Origin: Stenogyne calaminthoides
Taxonomy: Eukaryota > Streptophyta > Magnoliopsida > Lamiales > Lamiaceae
Reading direction: 5' to 3'
Assembly (NCBI GenBank): GCA_037126765.1
Contig: JBBCBC010000024.1
Location: 16,899,554-16,963,553, forward strand
Length of the DNA stretch: 64,000 nucleotides
How positions within the stretch are numbered: the first letter of the stretch is position 1; the number at the start of each line of letters is the position of its first letter. Below the pieces are notes generated by a model, which saw nothing but the letters and a program-made list of their open reading frames with translations, had not been told where the DNA came from and ran no database searches. Below, piece by piece: positions 1-9,430 of the stretch. The position numbers were made by a program, and so were the translations under genes.

Positions 1-2390
1 GATGGTCTAGTCTTTGTCCATAGGATTCAACCGTCTCAATCGGGGTCTTCGTTGTTACGATCGTGTCGGTTGGTTTCTCACTGTCCTTCCCCTTTTTTTG
101 GTTTGATCAAAAAGAGCGGTGAGGTGGGAGGTCGAGATCCAAAGTCGATCGATATCGCCTGTTGAGATCTCGCAATGAAGATAAACCTTGAGCTTGAGCA
201 AGCTTAGACTTTGCACCTTCAAGATCACCTCGGTTTTGGACAGATTCCACTAGCGAAAGAGAGGGTAAGAATCAATTTGTCAAGTTTCTCTTGATCAATT
301 CTAGCTTTTCAAAGAGCATCGGAAAAGAAACTTGTTGTTGATCAACCTCAATTAGCTTGTCATCAACTCGATTTTATAAGCTCGTGACAAAGTTGGTCAC
401 AGTTTGGGAGAACCGATCTTTGATTGCCTCTATCCGGGAAATAGCCAATTCCCCGCTGATCTGTTATTTCTTTGAGGCCAATCTGCCTCTGATCAGTTAT
501 TACTCCCTAGGCTTCTTCTTTCAGGAGATCTTTGAGACATGATCTGATCTCCTGAAGTTGATCAGTGGTGATGTGAGATGTAGGAATGTCTTGCTTCACC
601 TGATCTCTTTCAGTTGTTTGCGCCTCCAGTGGTTGGTCGTGAATCGCAGCACGCCCACTATCATCGGCAGCTCCGCATCCTTCATAGGCACATCTCGCCC
701 GAGAGAGCTTCTTGGCAGCCTCCAGTTCACCTTGTTCAGTCAACCCCAGCTTCCTGTGGATCAGAGCTTTAATTGATTCAGCAGTTATCAGCTCAGCTGG
801 TGATCCTACTTGAGCAGATTTCTTCATATCGAAATCAAAATCTGCAAATTCATCAGAACCTCCCATCTGTTCTATAATCATCATAAAATGTGAGAAGCTT
901 TTTAATCGGAGATCTTTCCAGGTGAGGATCTCCATAACTTCCTCTCTGATAACAGGATGGGCTACCAGCTCTGGATACATCGCATCAATATCTCGTTCAA
1001 TTTGCATTCTGACCATTTTCCCGGTGATGGTCTTGGATGATCTGGACTCGGGAATTATTTGTTCAGATCGTCCAGATTCCGGTTGATGAGATGTGGAGGG
1101 TTCTGGTGGCGCTTGAGTAGGCGGAAGTTCACTGATTGGCTGAACCTGCAGAGGTTCTTCTGTTGTTGAAGCAATTACGTCCGGCTCTGCAGCAGGTGGT
1201 TTTTCTGGTTCGCGAACTGATGAACTGTCAGGTTCACGGGCAGGTGGAAGAGAAGGAGAAACATGCTCAGCAGCCATAATTCAGAGTGGCGAATCAGCTC
1301 GAGATTGAGGAGAAGGAGATCGTTCGTCTCTGGCTCTTCCCTCAGAATGTTCTGGCGAGCTCTCAACTTGAGAAGCCTGCCTGTCTGATTTTTCAGCTGA
1401 TTTCTGTGGCTCATCAGTTTTCTCTGGCACTCCTTCTTCGTCTGACTCATCTTTCAGAAACAGAGTCATTGAGGCCTGTTTTGCCTTCTTCGGCCTCTTC
1501 TCCTGAGCCTTCACCAGTTTTCTCTTTTTCTTTTGGGGAGCATCTGGTGTAGACGTGGCTGCCTCCTTGGTTTTTCCTTTCTTCACCTTTGGAGGAGTGG
1601 GCCTCATATCATCATCAGGTGGCCCATATATAGCTGAAGTGGTTGTGAGGAAGGCCTTGTAGGACTTCAGTCCATTCTGGTCCCATTCAGCATTTGGCAG
1701 TTTGTCTTTCAAAATAACTGCAACCTTGTTGAGATTGCTGATCCTCTTCTTCAGATAGACCTGCCTCTGTTCATTAACTCCAAATTTCTCATGTTCTTGG
1801 AGCAGAATGGCCTTCAGGAAGCCATGCCAATTGATGTTCTTGGCTTCATCAATTATCGCAGCCATGCTGTACAATTTTACGGATGTTAGAGCATCTGGGC
1901 TGAATGAAATACCCATGATCGTTTTTGACAGAATGTCAAACAGCAATCGGTATTTCCTTTTTAACATCGGTCTGACAAAACCTGCGGTCTGATGTTTGTC
2001 AGCCTCTCTGAAGAGTTCGTTTCTGATCATCTCATCTTCATTCTCCCTGTAGTGAGCAGGCGAGATTCTTCCTTTTGGCAAGCTGAACAGACGAGATATG
2101 TCAGCATTCGTCATTCTGATCTCCTCTCCGTTGACTGAAGAGATCAGTTCATCTCCAGGAGTGTCCGTATCCACCTTCAAATTCCTTAAGAATTCGAGTG
2201 CTTCATATTGCATCACTGGATTGCAGTGAGCAGCACATAATTTTTCAAGGCCTCCTTTCTTCAGGATTTGTTCAACTTCCATGGATTCTGGATCCCGCGT
2301 AGTACCAAACTGTACGAATTTGTCATCGATAATTTTTGCCGCTAGATCCGCATAGTTGCACATTATCTTTCCCATTCCGTGAGTGGCCAT
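1..2390 (-). pseudogene. ORF3 (extra copia 3' gene), N-terminal and middle parts, element G
   Basis: The best preserved copy of the ORF3 start. ATG at 2390 opens 369 codons to a TGA at 1281-1283. The same frame reopens at once (ATG at 1277) and runs to 507. Below 507 only degraded similarity to the ORF3 of B continues (for example 90-160 against 21420-21480). The first part has an alpha-helical domain of about 250 residues (KIIDDKFVQF, YRLLFDILSK, NINWHGFLKAIL), then a Lys/Arg-rich tract that looks like a nuclear localisation signal (KKKRKLVKAQEKRPKKAKQ), then an acidic Ser/Pro-rich tail. The second part has a conserved block near residues 95-180 (YPELVAHPVIREEV, WKDLRLKSF). The N-terminal pattern resembles the putative plant transposon protein domain found in plant repeats; that is my reading, not a search. 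No transmembrane segment is visible, so I do not call it an envelope gene. Function unknown. Confidence 0.7.
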
Positions 2391-3304
2391 CTACAACAAG
2401 ATAGACTCGATTAAAATTGTGCATAATCATGAAGATATCAAATAATGATCATCAGACCTATTCTCAGGCCTAGTAATCGATAAACACATACGGATATCAT
2501 GAAAAGATAAGGCATATCGCAGGATAACATATAGATACATAATCTATGTGATCAATGGATTTTGAAAAAGAAAATCATCAGATAACCAGAAATTACCAGA
2601 TTCTGTTTTTCCGAAAGATAAGTTTGATTCGCAAGAAAAACACTTTGAATTGCAGAAAAGTAATTTTGAGTTTTCAGAGAATAAATCGCAAGTTTTTGAG
2701 AATAAGAAAACTCTAGTAGGGTTTTGATGAAACTTATAAGAAGGAGGAGGAAAAAACGAGATTGGAAGATCAATCGTTTGAAAAGGTTAAACGATCCAGA
2801 TTGATCGGTTTTGATCGTGTGGTCAGGAAAAGCACGTACGATTGCCTTTTGGATTTAAAAGCACATTTTGTGGCAATTAATACAAGTACCCCATGTCCGC
2901 ATTAAATGTTTTGCAGGAAATACGTCACAAAGGTAATGAGTGCAGTAAGGCAAATAATATCAGATAAAATCAGATAAGTAAGCAATAAACAAGGAAACAG
3001 AAATGCATATCTGGTTGACTGATATTGTAATCAGTCAATACCACTTGTAATTGTTTATTCCAATTGTTGATCTTAGTCTTTTGTCTAATCCTTATAATTT
3101 TCCAACTGATTCGCTTCACTTTGTTCTTTCCAACTGATTTCTTCTTCTTCTTCTTCATCTTCTGATTTCTGATTTCTTCTTCTTCTGATTTCTGATTTCT
3201 TCTTCTTAACTTGTTCTCTCGTTCCCCCTCAACTTGTTATCTGTAGATTAATTTAAATAACACAAGTTGATAATGTTTTGGCATAATTTATCAAAACTAA
3301 AATA
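2391..3304 (-). other. Spacer upstream of ORF3 in element G
   Basis: About 0.9 kb without a credible gene. It aligns by eye with the spacer of B (23356-24130), including a block around 2800-3010 and a GGGGGAAC purine run on the minus strand near 3222-3229. A pyrimidine-rich stretch of TTCTTC/TTTCTGA repeats lies at 3140-3210. It contains the internal TATA-like box listed separately. Confidence 0.6.
2733..2740 (-). promoter_or_regulatory. TATA-like box for ORF3, element G
   Basis: CTTATAAG on the minus strand, about 345 bp before the ORF3 ATG. The bases just downstream (TTTCATCAAAACC) match those after the TATATAAG of element B (ATTCATCAAACC), so the block is conserved between copies. Promoter activity is inferred. 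Confidence 0.45.
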
Positions 3305-3349
3305 TCCCAACAATTTCCTACAAGTGGTATCAGAGCAGGGGTTCAAAAG
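3305..3349. other. Rearranged junction with a plus-strand tRNA-Met primer site
   Basis: TCCCAACA (3305-3312) is the start of a minus-strand LTR. It is followed by AATTTCC, a cut-down complement of a polypurine tract, and then by TACAAG and TGGTATCAGAGC (3325-3336), a primer site reading on the plus strand. Minus-oriented LTR sequence resumes at 3350. A primer site facing opposite to both flanking LTR pieces is not a normal element structure; it suggests aberrant template switching or recombination. Confidence 0.6.
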
Positions 3350-4524
3350 TTCACAAGATTTATAGTGGTTCGGACAAACCAGTCCTACGTCCACTCTTCC
3401 CTATCACAAGGGGCACCAACTAAACCAACTGGACTTAGATTTTTGTGTTAGTCCAACACAGTACACCAACAGATATTTAAGGAGTTCTCACTCAACCAAT
3501 CCTTAAATCGTAACTAGAAACCCTAGTCTGAAATCTTGCTAAACAACTTAACCTAACTTTGAGTTTGGGTAAGATTGTTTTGGTTCCAACTTTGAAATCT
3601 TTTCTAGTTTATAAGTAGCCTATCAGCTAGATGAAAAGATTTCTGTGCTAAGAACTTATGGGATGAACACTAGGAAAATAATCTTCAAGTTCGTGTTCTT
3701 CGTATGAAATCGATTATAGCTTGAGCTTCTTGATTGTTTCAAAGTTTAGTATCTTCACTCAAGTGTGATCCCATATTTATAGACCTCGAAATCAAAGAGC
3801 CGTTGGAGAGACAATTTGAATTTCGGGCTATATTTGGTAGACTTGCGAGATTGATGTGACGTGCTTCGTGAATGGCATGGCCGAAAAGCGTGAATATTGT
3901 CTTTTATAGCCAAGTAGAGAAAGCAAACACCAAATCCTCAAATTCTCGGCTCCAATCATACGTGTCTAGTTCTTATTGGTTAACAGAAGCACTTTTCAGT
4001 GTTGTTCTTCCAACTAAGGTTGACATTCTTCTTGTTCAGATCATAGACGTATGATTTGGTGAAACATCGATTTTCACTGGTGAAATGACCCGTCGATCAC
4101 CAAAAACCGATCGATCTACCGATAGAGTCTTCTGGTGCCAGTTGTCTTAGCTTCAACTCGCAGACTCGGCTGATGTAGGTCTTCTGGTCTGATCTTCTGG
4201 AAGTCATCTGATCTTTAAGTCTTCTGAGATTGAACTTCATGACTTCAGCTGTGATATCTGACTTGATCAGATCGATCTGATCTTCGTCCTTCTCTTGCCT
4301 ACTGGCCTGTCGGATATCAGTTGTTCTTCATATCTTCAGATCTGACCTATACATATTGAGGTTCCCCCTCAATATGTGACCTATCTATTACATCAGTTGT
4401 TCTATACAGTAATTATCAACTGGTATCCTATAACCGGTAATAAAAACATCAGTCAGCTAAGAGGTCTGACTGGTCCTATTACATGTGTTTTTGAACTTTC
4501 ATCAAAACTCTAAATTTCCCAACA
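3350..4524 (-). repeat. LTR of element G (B-type, incomplete)
   Basis: Matches the B LTRs from about 3350 on (shared block around ATTTATAGTGGTTCGGACAA and the same TATA context near 3775). The U5 end, which should begin with TGTAGGTCCC on the plus strand, is missing. TATA box on the minus strand at 3775-3781. The LTR ends at TCCCAACA, 4524. Confidence 0.8.
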
Positions 4525-4619
4525 CTAACCATCAGAACGCTCTACCCCCGGTGAATTAACCTAACCAGGGTCGACGAGGTCCGCAGATCCCAGGAGGTGC
4601 CGAAAATAGAGTAATTCAT

Positions 4620-5363
4620 ATGATCTGCCCATCTGAGGGCACACTTGGCGGATTCCTCCCAGCGGTCTTCCTCTCCAACCAACGTCAGAATGTAGAAATG
4701 CGCGCCCTTGACAATGCCGTACTAAGCTATCTCCCGATCAATACAAATGCCTGTAACTCAAAACTGCTCACTTTCACCGATCACAAGGATGCCTGTAACT
4801 CAAAACTGACACTCGTGATATTGTCAAGGATAATGGGGGCATTAGTTCATGGCATCATGATCGATAATGGAGCTTTCTGCAACATCATTTTCAAGAAGAC
4901 ACTGGACCAGCTCGGAGACTTCCACAGCTATGTTGATCCGTGCAATGTCGGGATCCGAGGTTTTGGAAATCAGCCAGTTGAAGCCTATGAGATGACCCGT
5001 CTGTCGGTCGAGATCACCTCGACATTGGACATTGAAGTGAAAGCAACCAGGCATCTTGATTTCGTCATCATCGACATCCCTTCAAACTTCAACGCCTTCT
5101 TTGGTAGGCCTTTTGAGCACAAATTTGGGGCTGTGTCCTCTTATTATTTTTATTGTATTAAGTTCCCCGGATCTGACGGGAAAATCGGCACCAGTAAGGG
5201 TGATCAGATTGCTATTAGAAAATGTTTGACTTACACCTGTGTCAATTTATATTTCTCATTTTATTTTGGTAGGAAAACCAAGGTGAGGCAAGGTTGTACG
5301 AACCAAACCTCACCCCGGAAGAATAAAGAAAATAGCGAAATTAAAATAGATAATGTAATATAA
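4620..5363 (+). pseudogene. Gypsy aspartic protease region
   Basis: Encodes a retropepsin-like domain of a gypsy polyprotein. The active site region reads IDNGAF (near 4861) where the family has DTG or DSG, so the central residue is changed. Downstream hallmarks are GIRGFGNQPVEAYE and a DFVIIDIPSNFNAFFGRP block, matching the usual flap and 'YNAILGRP' positions. A short direct duplication (ATGCCTGTAACTCAAAACTG near 4748 and 4789) lies just before the domain. The upstream boundary with gag is not clear. Confidence 0.75.
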
Positions 5364-5378
5364 ATAGGTACAACACCT

Positions 5379-5929
5379 ATGGAAATCGACGGTACAATCG
5401 AAGGAATGTCCAACCTAAAAAAGTTAGAAGAGAAAGAGGTTCAAAACACCGTAAGCAGTACCTCACAAGAATTACCTGATTTAGAGCCTCGCCTCGGGTT
5501 CGAACCAATGGAGGAAAACCTCACTCAACGAGAATCCATTCTTGACCCAAGAATGGAAAGAAACAACCAGCGAGCAACTCCCATCGAAGAGCTCGAGACA
5601 GTACCGGCCGACATCGCGTGACAAGAATTGAATGCGAACATCGGGAATCAGATACCAAGCGGTATGCGAACTCAAATGATAGATTTCCTCAAGCAAAATT
5701 TAGATATTTTCGTATGGTCGCATGAAGACATGGTTGGCATCGACCCCGAGGTCGCTTGTCACAAGTTGAACATTGATCCTACAAAGAAACTAGTCTCTCA
5801 GAAAAGAAGAAAATTTGGTCCCGACAAATACGCAGCCTTGGCCGAAGAAGTAAAGAATTTACTCGACAACAAACTGATCGAACAAGCTAACCATCCCCAG
5901 TGGGTAGCCAACGTAGTCTTGGTTAAGAA
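5379..5929 (+). pseudogene. Gypsy linker and N-terminal reverse transcriptase
   Basis: 5379-5621 is an acidic linker that ends in a TGA. 5628-5929 encodes the start of a Ty3/gypsy reverse transcriptase: FVWSHEDMVGIDPEVACHKL, then QKRRKFGPDKYAALAEEV and QWVANVVLVK. The frame stops at LTR D and continues at 36544 with a segment that includes WRLCIDFTDLN. Confidence 0.8.
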
Positions 5930-6909
5930 TGATGGAATACATTATGCCAGGATCGATTCGGGATAAACTTAAAATACAAATTTAAATTGCCGATTATTAC
6001 TAACATGAATTAATCCTATATTAATTCACATAATAATCATACCAACAACATCATGCAAACAATAATCACGTAAAAGTCCTAGCATGTGGATTTTCTAGGA
6101 GTTTACGCACACTTATCCGTTGGAGTGACAACTTTTGAGACAGAAAGGATCAAGTATCTGGCTACCAACCGAAAGTTCTTATCAAGTATTCCCAAGCCCT
6201 CGTTCAATAAACTTGGTGGGAGGTTCTCCGATGAACAATTATAAACAAAGGAAAATAAATATTTTGTTGCACCACCTTTGTGGATTTCTAATTTTTCCAA
6301 GACGTGAATTGTATTGGGGATGAAGAATTCATCCCCTATTTATAAGAGAGGGGTTTGTCGAAATTTAGGGCTTAATTGGTATATGGAAAGATCTTTTCTT
6401 GATCTCCAAGAAATCTTGAATATATCCCATATAATCTTCTTTCCATGTGTAATTTTTTACAAAAATCTCACACCCTATTTATCCCTTATTTTAAAAAATA
6501 ATGAAGAAGATTTGCAAGATTGGATCTTTCTTGAATTTATGAGATAATCTTTTTATTCCAAGAATACATATCTTTCTCCATAAAATCTTTCCAAGAAAAT
6601 CAAGAAAATCTTTTCTTCCTTCTTTATTCTCTAAATTTTCGAAAATATCCCATAAAGAAACCAAGTAGGAGATTTCTTGAATTTATGGGATAATTTTGTA
6701 TTCCAAGAATACTAACCTCCTTTCCATAAAATCTTTCCAAGAAAATCTTTCTCCTTTTTTTTTTATAAAATCGAAAATTAGGAAAAATATGCAACAAAAA
6801 TATTTAATATATTTTAAATATTTTTTCATTAAATGGACTTTAATTGGGCTACTTGAGGGGCCTTTAGGAGAATTAAGATGGACCTTGGGCTCTGAATTTC
6901 AATATTGAG
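5930..6909 (-). repeat. Solo LTR D, left part
   Basis: LTR-type sequence from TG (5930) interrupted at 6909 by element C; the rest is at 35678-36538, giving about 1.84 kb in all and ending in CCCCAACA. No internal domain lies between the two parts apart from the nested C, so it is a solo LTR. A second copy of the family is at 60310. A TATA box on the minus strand (complement of 6338-6344, context CCCTATTTATA) sets its orientation. 6905-6909 TTGAG is the target duplication of C. No gene is supported here. Confidence 0.75.
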
Positions 6910-6935
6910 TGTTGGTCCAGGTGCTAACGAGTCTC

Positions 6936-6962
6936 ACACGTGTATGGGGGGAATACACGTGT
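6936..6962 (-). other. Inverted repeat (hairpin) at the U5 end of the C LTR
   Basis: Perfect 10-bp arms, ACACGTGTAT (6936-6945) and ATACACGTGT (6953-6962), around a 7-base loop that is C-rich on the transcribed (minus) strand. Copies: 33500-33529 (one extra base in an arm) and 61246-61271 in C2. It lies close to the LTR edge and hence to the primer site. Each arm also contains the palindrome CACGTG. Confidence 0.75.
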
Positions 6963-8489
6963 TCAGTGATTTTTAAAACTTTTCTTTCACTGAGGTCAGA
7001 TAGGTCAGGTTATCCTGATGATTTGGCCCTGAGAAGCATAGATTGCCCTGAGTCAAAGTCTACTTAGACAATGATCCTGAGCTGCTTTCAGAAGCTTCAG
7101 ATTAGCCCAATTGAGCCTGAGTTTTATCAGAGATCCTGAGCCGCTTGGATCAGATAATTATCTTACTAAACCCTCAGTAGAGTTAGTTCAGTTTGGTAAC
7201 TATCTGTTCTAGCTACTCAAGTGTGCGGAATGGTTGGCCCTATGTTTATACTCGTTTTTAGCTTTGCTGAAGATCTTCCTTTTAATAAAACAGTGATTAA
7301 GGTTGTGATCAGTTTGATGCAAGTTCAGTGGATTGGTTCCAACTGAATATCAGTGAATTATGCTTTCAGTGAAAAACATGCAACAGATAATAATGCAGTA
7401 CAGAAAACAAAACAACACAACAATTATAGTGGTTCAGAGACTCAAGCTCCTACATCCACTCTCTCTAACCTTCAGAGAAATTCCTTAACCACTTCCTAAA
7501 GATTTCTGGCTAACTCACTGTAGCTTACTCACTTTTCTACCTTGAGTTTTCTGGCTGACTCACTGCAGCTTACTAACTCAACACACACAAGTGTTCAGAC
7601 TACCACAAGTAGCTTACTAACTTCTTCTCTAGAGTTTTCTGGCTAACTCACTGTAGCTTACTAACTCTTTACAACTCCAACTCACCAACAAAGCACACAC
7701 AAACTACCTTACAAAGGGTTTGGGTTTCTGGTTGGTTTCCAACTAGGATGAGATATCCTTTACAATAAGAACAATGCAAAGGTTAGGATATCTCTACTAA
7801 GATTTGGATAAATCTTATCAATCTAGGCTTAGTGAATGAGCTCTCTCCAATGTGAAACACTTGGAAAATTCTAGGTTTTTCGAGTGCTTCAATTTGCAAT
7901 AATACGAATGAGCTCTTGAGTTGCTTTCAAATTTCCCGTGACCTCTCAATGTAAAGGGTCACTAGTATTTATAGGCAACTTCACCAAGGTCACTCTTGAA
8001 AAACTATCCGTTGTAGGAGATAGCTTCATGAGTTTCCTCTTATGGTGTTTGATGAACGGCTATTTTTAGGGTTTGAATACTCCCTTGCATGTTTTAGGAA
8101 ATATGCATTCATGTAGCCAATCACCACTTTTTGCAGTCTGGAACGTAGTACTACTGACATGCTTCAGTGACCTGTCGCTTTCAGTGTTAGTAAAGTACAG
8201 TGTTATCTTCCTCTAATTGGTTCTTATCTTCAGTAAATGTAGATAAACATAACGGCTCTTTTTTGTCAATCTCTCTGAGTGAGATAACCTTAAACAACAC
8301 TTAGACTTGGTTCCTTTTGTCTGCATATGAATGTCTTGGGCAATATCTATTTTTTTACGAATATTAGCGTTTTCACCGGTTTTGTAGTCTTCAGATAGAT
8401 ATTATTTAGTGCCTCGGAACATTCAGGTTATACTGAGTATTTAGTATTTTACTGGCGTCTTCAGTAACTACTATGTCTTCATTATCTTC

Positions 8490-8975
8490 TGTGTCTTCAT
8501 ATCTTCTGAGTCTTGATGTCTTACGAGTCTTGATGTCTTTTGAGTCTTGATGTCTTCTGTGTCTTGATGTCTTGAGTCTTGATGTCTTGATGACATCTTG
8601 AGTCTTTAGTGACATACTGAGTCTTTAGTGTCTTCGATGACATCTTGAGTCTTGATGTCTTGATGACATCTGAGAGTCTTGATGACATCTCTGAGTCTTG
8701 ATGTCATCTTGAGTCTTGATGACATCTTGAGTCTTGATGTCATCTTGAGTCTTGATGTCATCTTGAGTCTTGATGACATCTTTGAGTCTTGATTTCTTGA
8801 AACTTCTTGAGTCTTCAATTTTCTTGAAACTTCATCGAGTCTTGATCTTGAAAACTTCATCGAGTCTTCGAAATCTTCAATGACATATCGAGTCTTCGTT
8901 TCTTGAAACTTATCGAGTCTTTTGTTTCTTGAAACTTCTCGAGTCTTCGAAATCTTCTTAAACTTCATCGAGTCT
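8490..8975 (-). repeat. Short-period tandem array in U3 of the C LTR
   Basis: Imperfect units of roughly 16-20 bp built on GAGTCTTGATG and GACATCTT. The units alternate between TGATGACATC and TGATGTCATC, which are near reverse complements. The right half degenerates to TTCTTGAAACTT units. The array lies upstream of the TATA box in the minus orientation, so it sits where an enhancer would. The same array is in the other LTR at 35030-35515. Confidence 0.8.
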
Positions 8976-9143
8976 TCGAGAATCTAACCTCGATCTATAT
9001 CTGCCGACTATACATGGTGCGATAACTTCCTGAACACTCTATACTGAATCCTGACTCAGTCTATCAAGATTATCCTGAACATGTCATGCTCAGGGATTTT
9101 GGGATCTAATCAAAATCTCTTTATTAAATTCATCTCCCAACAA

Positions 9144-9156
9144 TTTCCCCCTTTTT
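9144..9156 (-). other. Polypurine tract of element C
   Basis: AAAAAGGGGGAAA on the minus strand, directly before the 3' LTR. The 275 bp between it and the ORF3 stop (9157-9430) hold no gene. The same tract occurs in A (56451-56463) and B (20481-20493). It would prime plus-strand DNA synthesis. Confidence 0.85.
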
Positions 9157-9430
9157 GATGATGCCAAATTATCTTGTTACAAAAACACCTAACCTATACT
9201 CAGGTTTCAGTTTTTCTATTACAATCCAAAATGGCAATTCTTCCAACAATTCAAAACAAAAGGCATATCAAACATAAAAAACATGTAAAAAGATAATGAG
9301 ATATTATCTTTGAGCATAAAGATACATTTTCATTGATGTAAGATCAGAGTTACAGATTACAATGAAAATCTAAAACAAAAACAAAAGTACAAAGAGTCTT
9401 CAGTCTTCATCATCTTCAGTCTTCATCAAC

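Larger units (their letters stand above)
1..4524 (-). mobile_element. Element G: 5'-cut, rearranged Ty1/copia element of the A/B group
   Basis: On the minus strand the order is a partial LTR (3350-4524), a scrambled primer-site junction (3305-3349), a spacer with a TATA-like box, and the first two thirds of ORF3 running off the left window edge. The gag and pol genes are missing between LTR and spacer, so this is an internally deleted derivative. The LTR ends with TCCCAACA at 4517-4524 and the flank from 4525 is gypsy element E. The left end is outside the window, so no target duplication could be checked. The spacer resembles that of element B closely (compare 2780-3010 with 23690-23940). 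Confidence 0.8.
4525..5929 (+). mobile_element. Element E, left part: Ty3/gypsy, Tat-like
   Basis: Protease and the start of reverse transcriptase of a gypsy element. Its gag was cut off by G on the left. The reverse transcriptase frame stops at LTR D, which begins at 5930, and resumes at 36544 after D. The duplicated target is AAGAA (5925-5929) on the left and GAGAA (36539-36543) on the right, one base different. Dropping one copy restores an open frame across the join, which confirms that both parts belong to one element. Confidence 0.85.
6910..9142 (-). repeat. 3' LTR of element C
   Basis: 2,233 bp, from TGTTGG at 6910 to CCCAACA at 9142; clearly collinear with the other LTR at 33474-35672. 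TATA box on the minus strand at 7967-7973 in the context CCTATAAATACT. U3 contains a long array of short repeats (8490-8975), and the U5 end has a perfect hairpin (6936-6962). No gene; open frames here are translations of the repeats. Confidence 0.92.

Noticed and set aside
507..2390. ORF3 as an envelope gene.
   Set aside because: No signal peptide, membrane segment or Cys-rich ectodomain pattern is visible, and a basic nuclear-type tract is present.
5930..6909. Small frames such as 6314-6547 and 6696-6908 as host genes.
   Set aside because: They lie in an AT-rich LTR, are not conserved in the second D copy, and have no recognisable domain.
8606..8968. A repetitive minus-strand frame with KMTSRLKMTSRL units that could look like a repeat protein.
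   Set aside because: It is a translation of the short DNA repeats in U3 of the C LTR; the same frame appears by chance in the other LTR (35114-35326).
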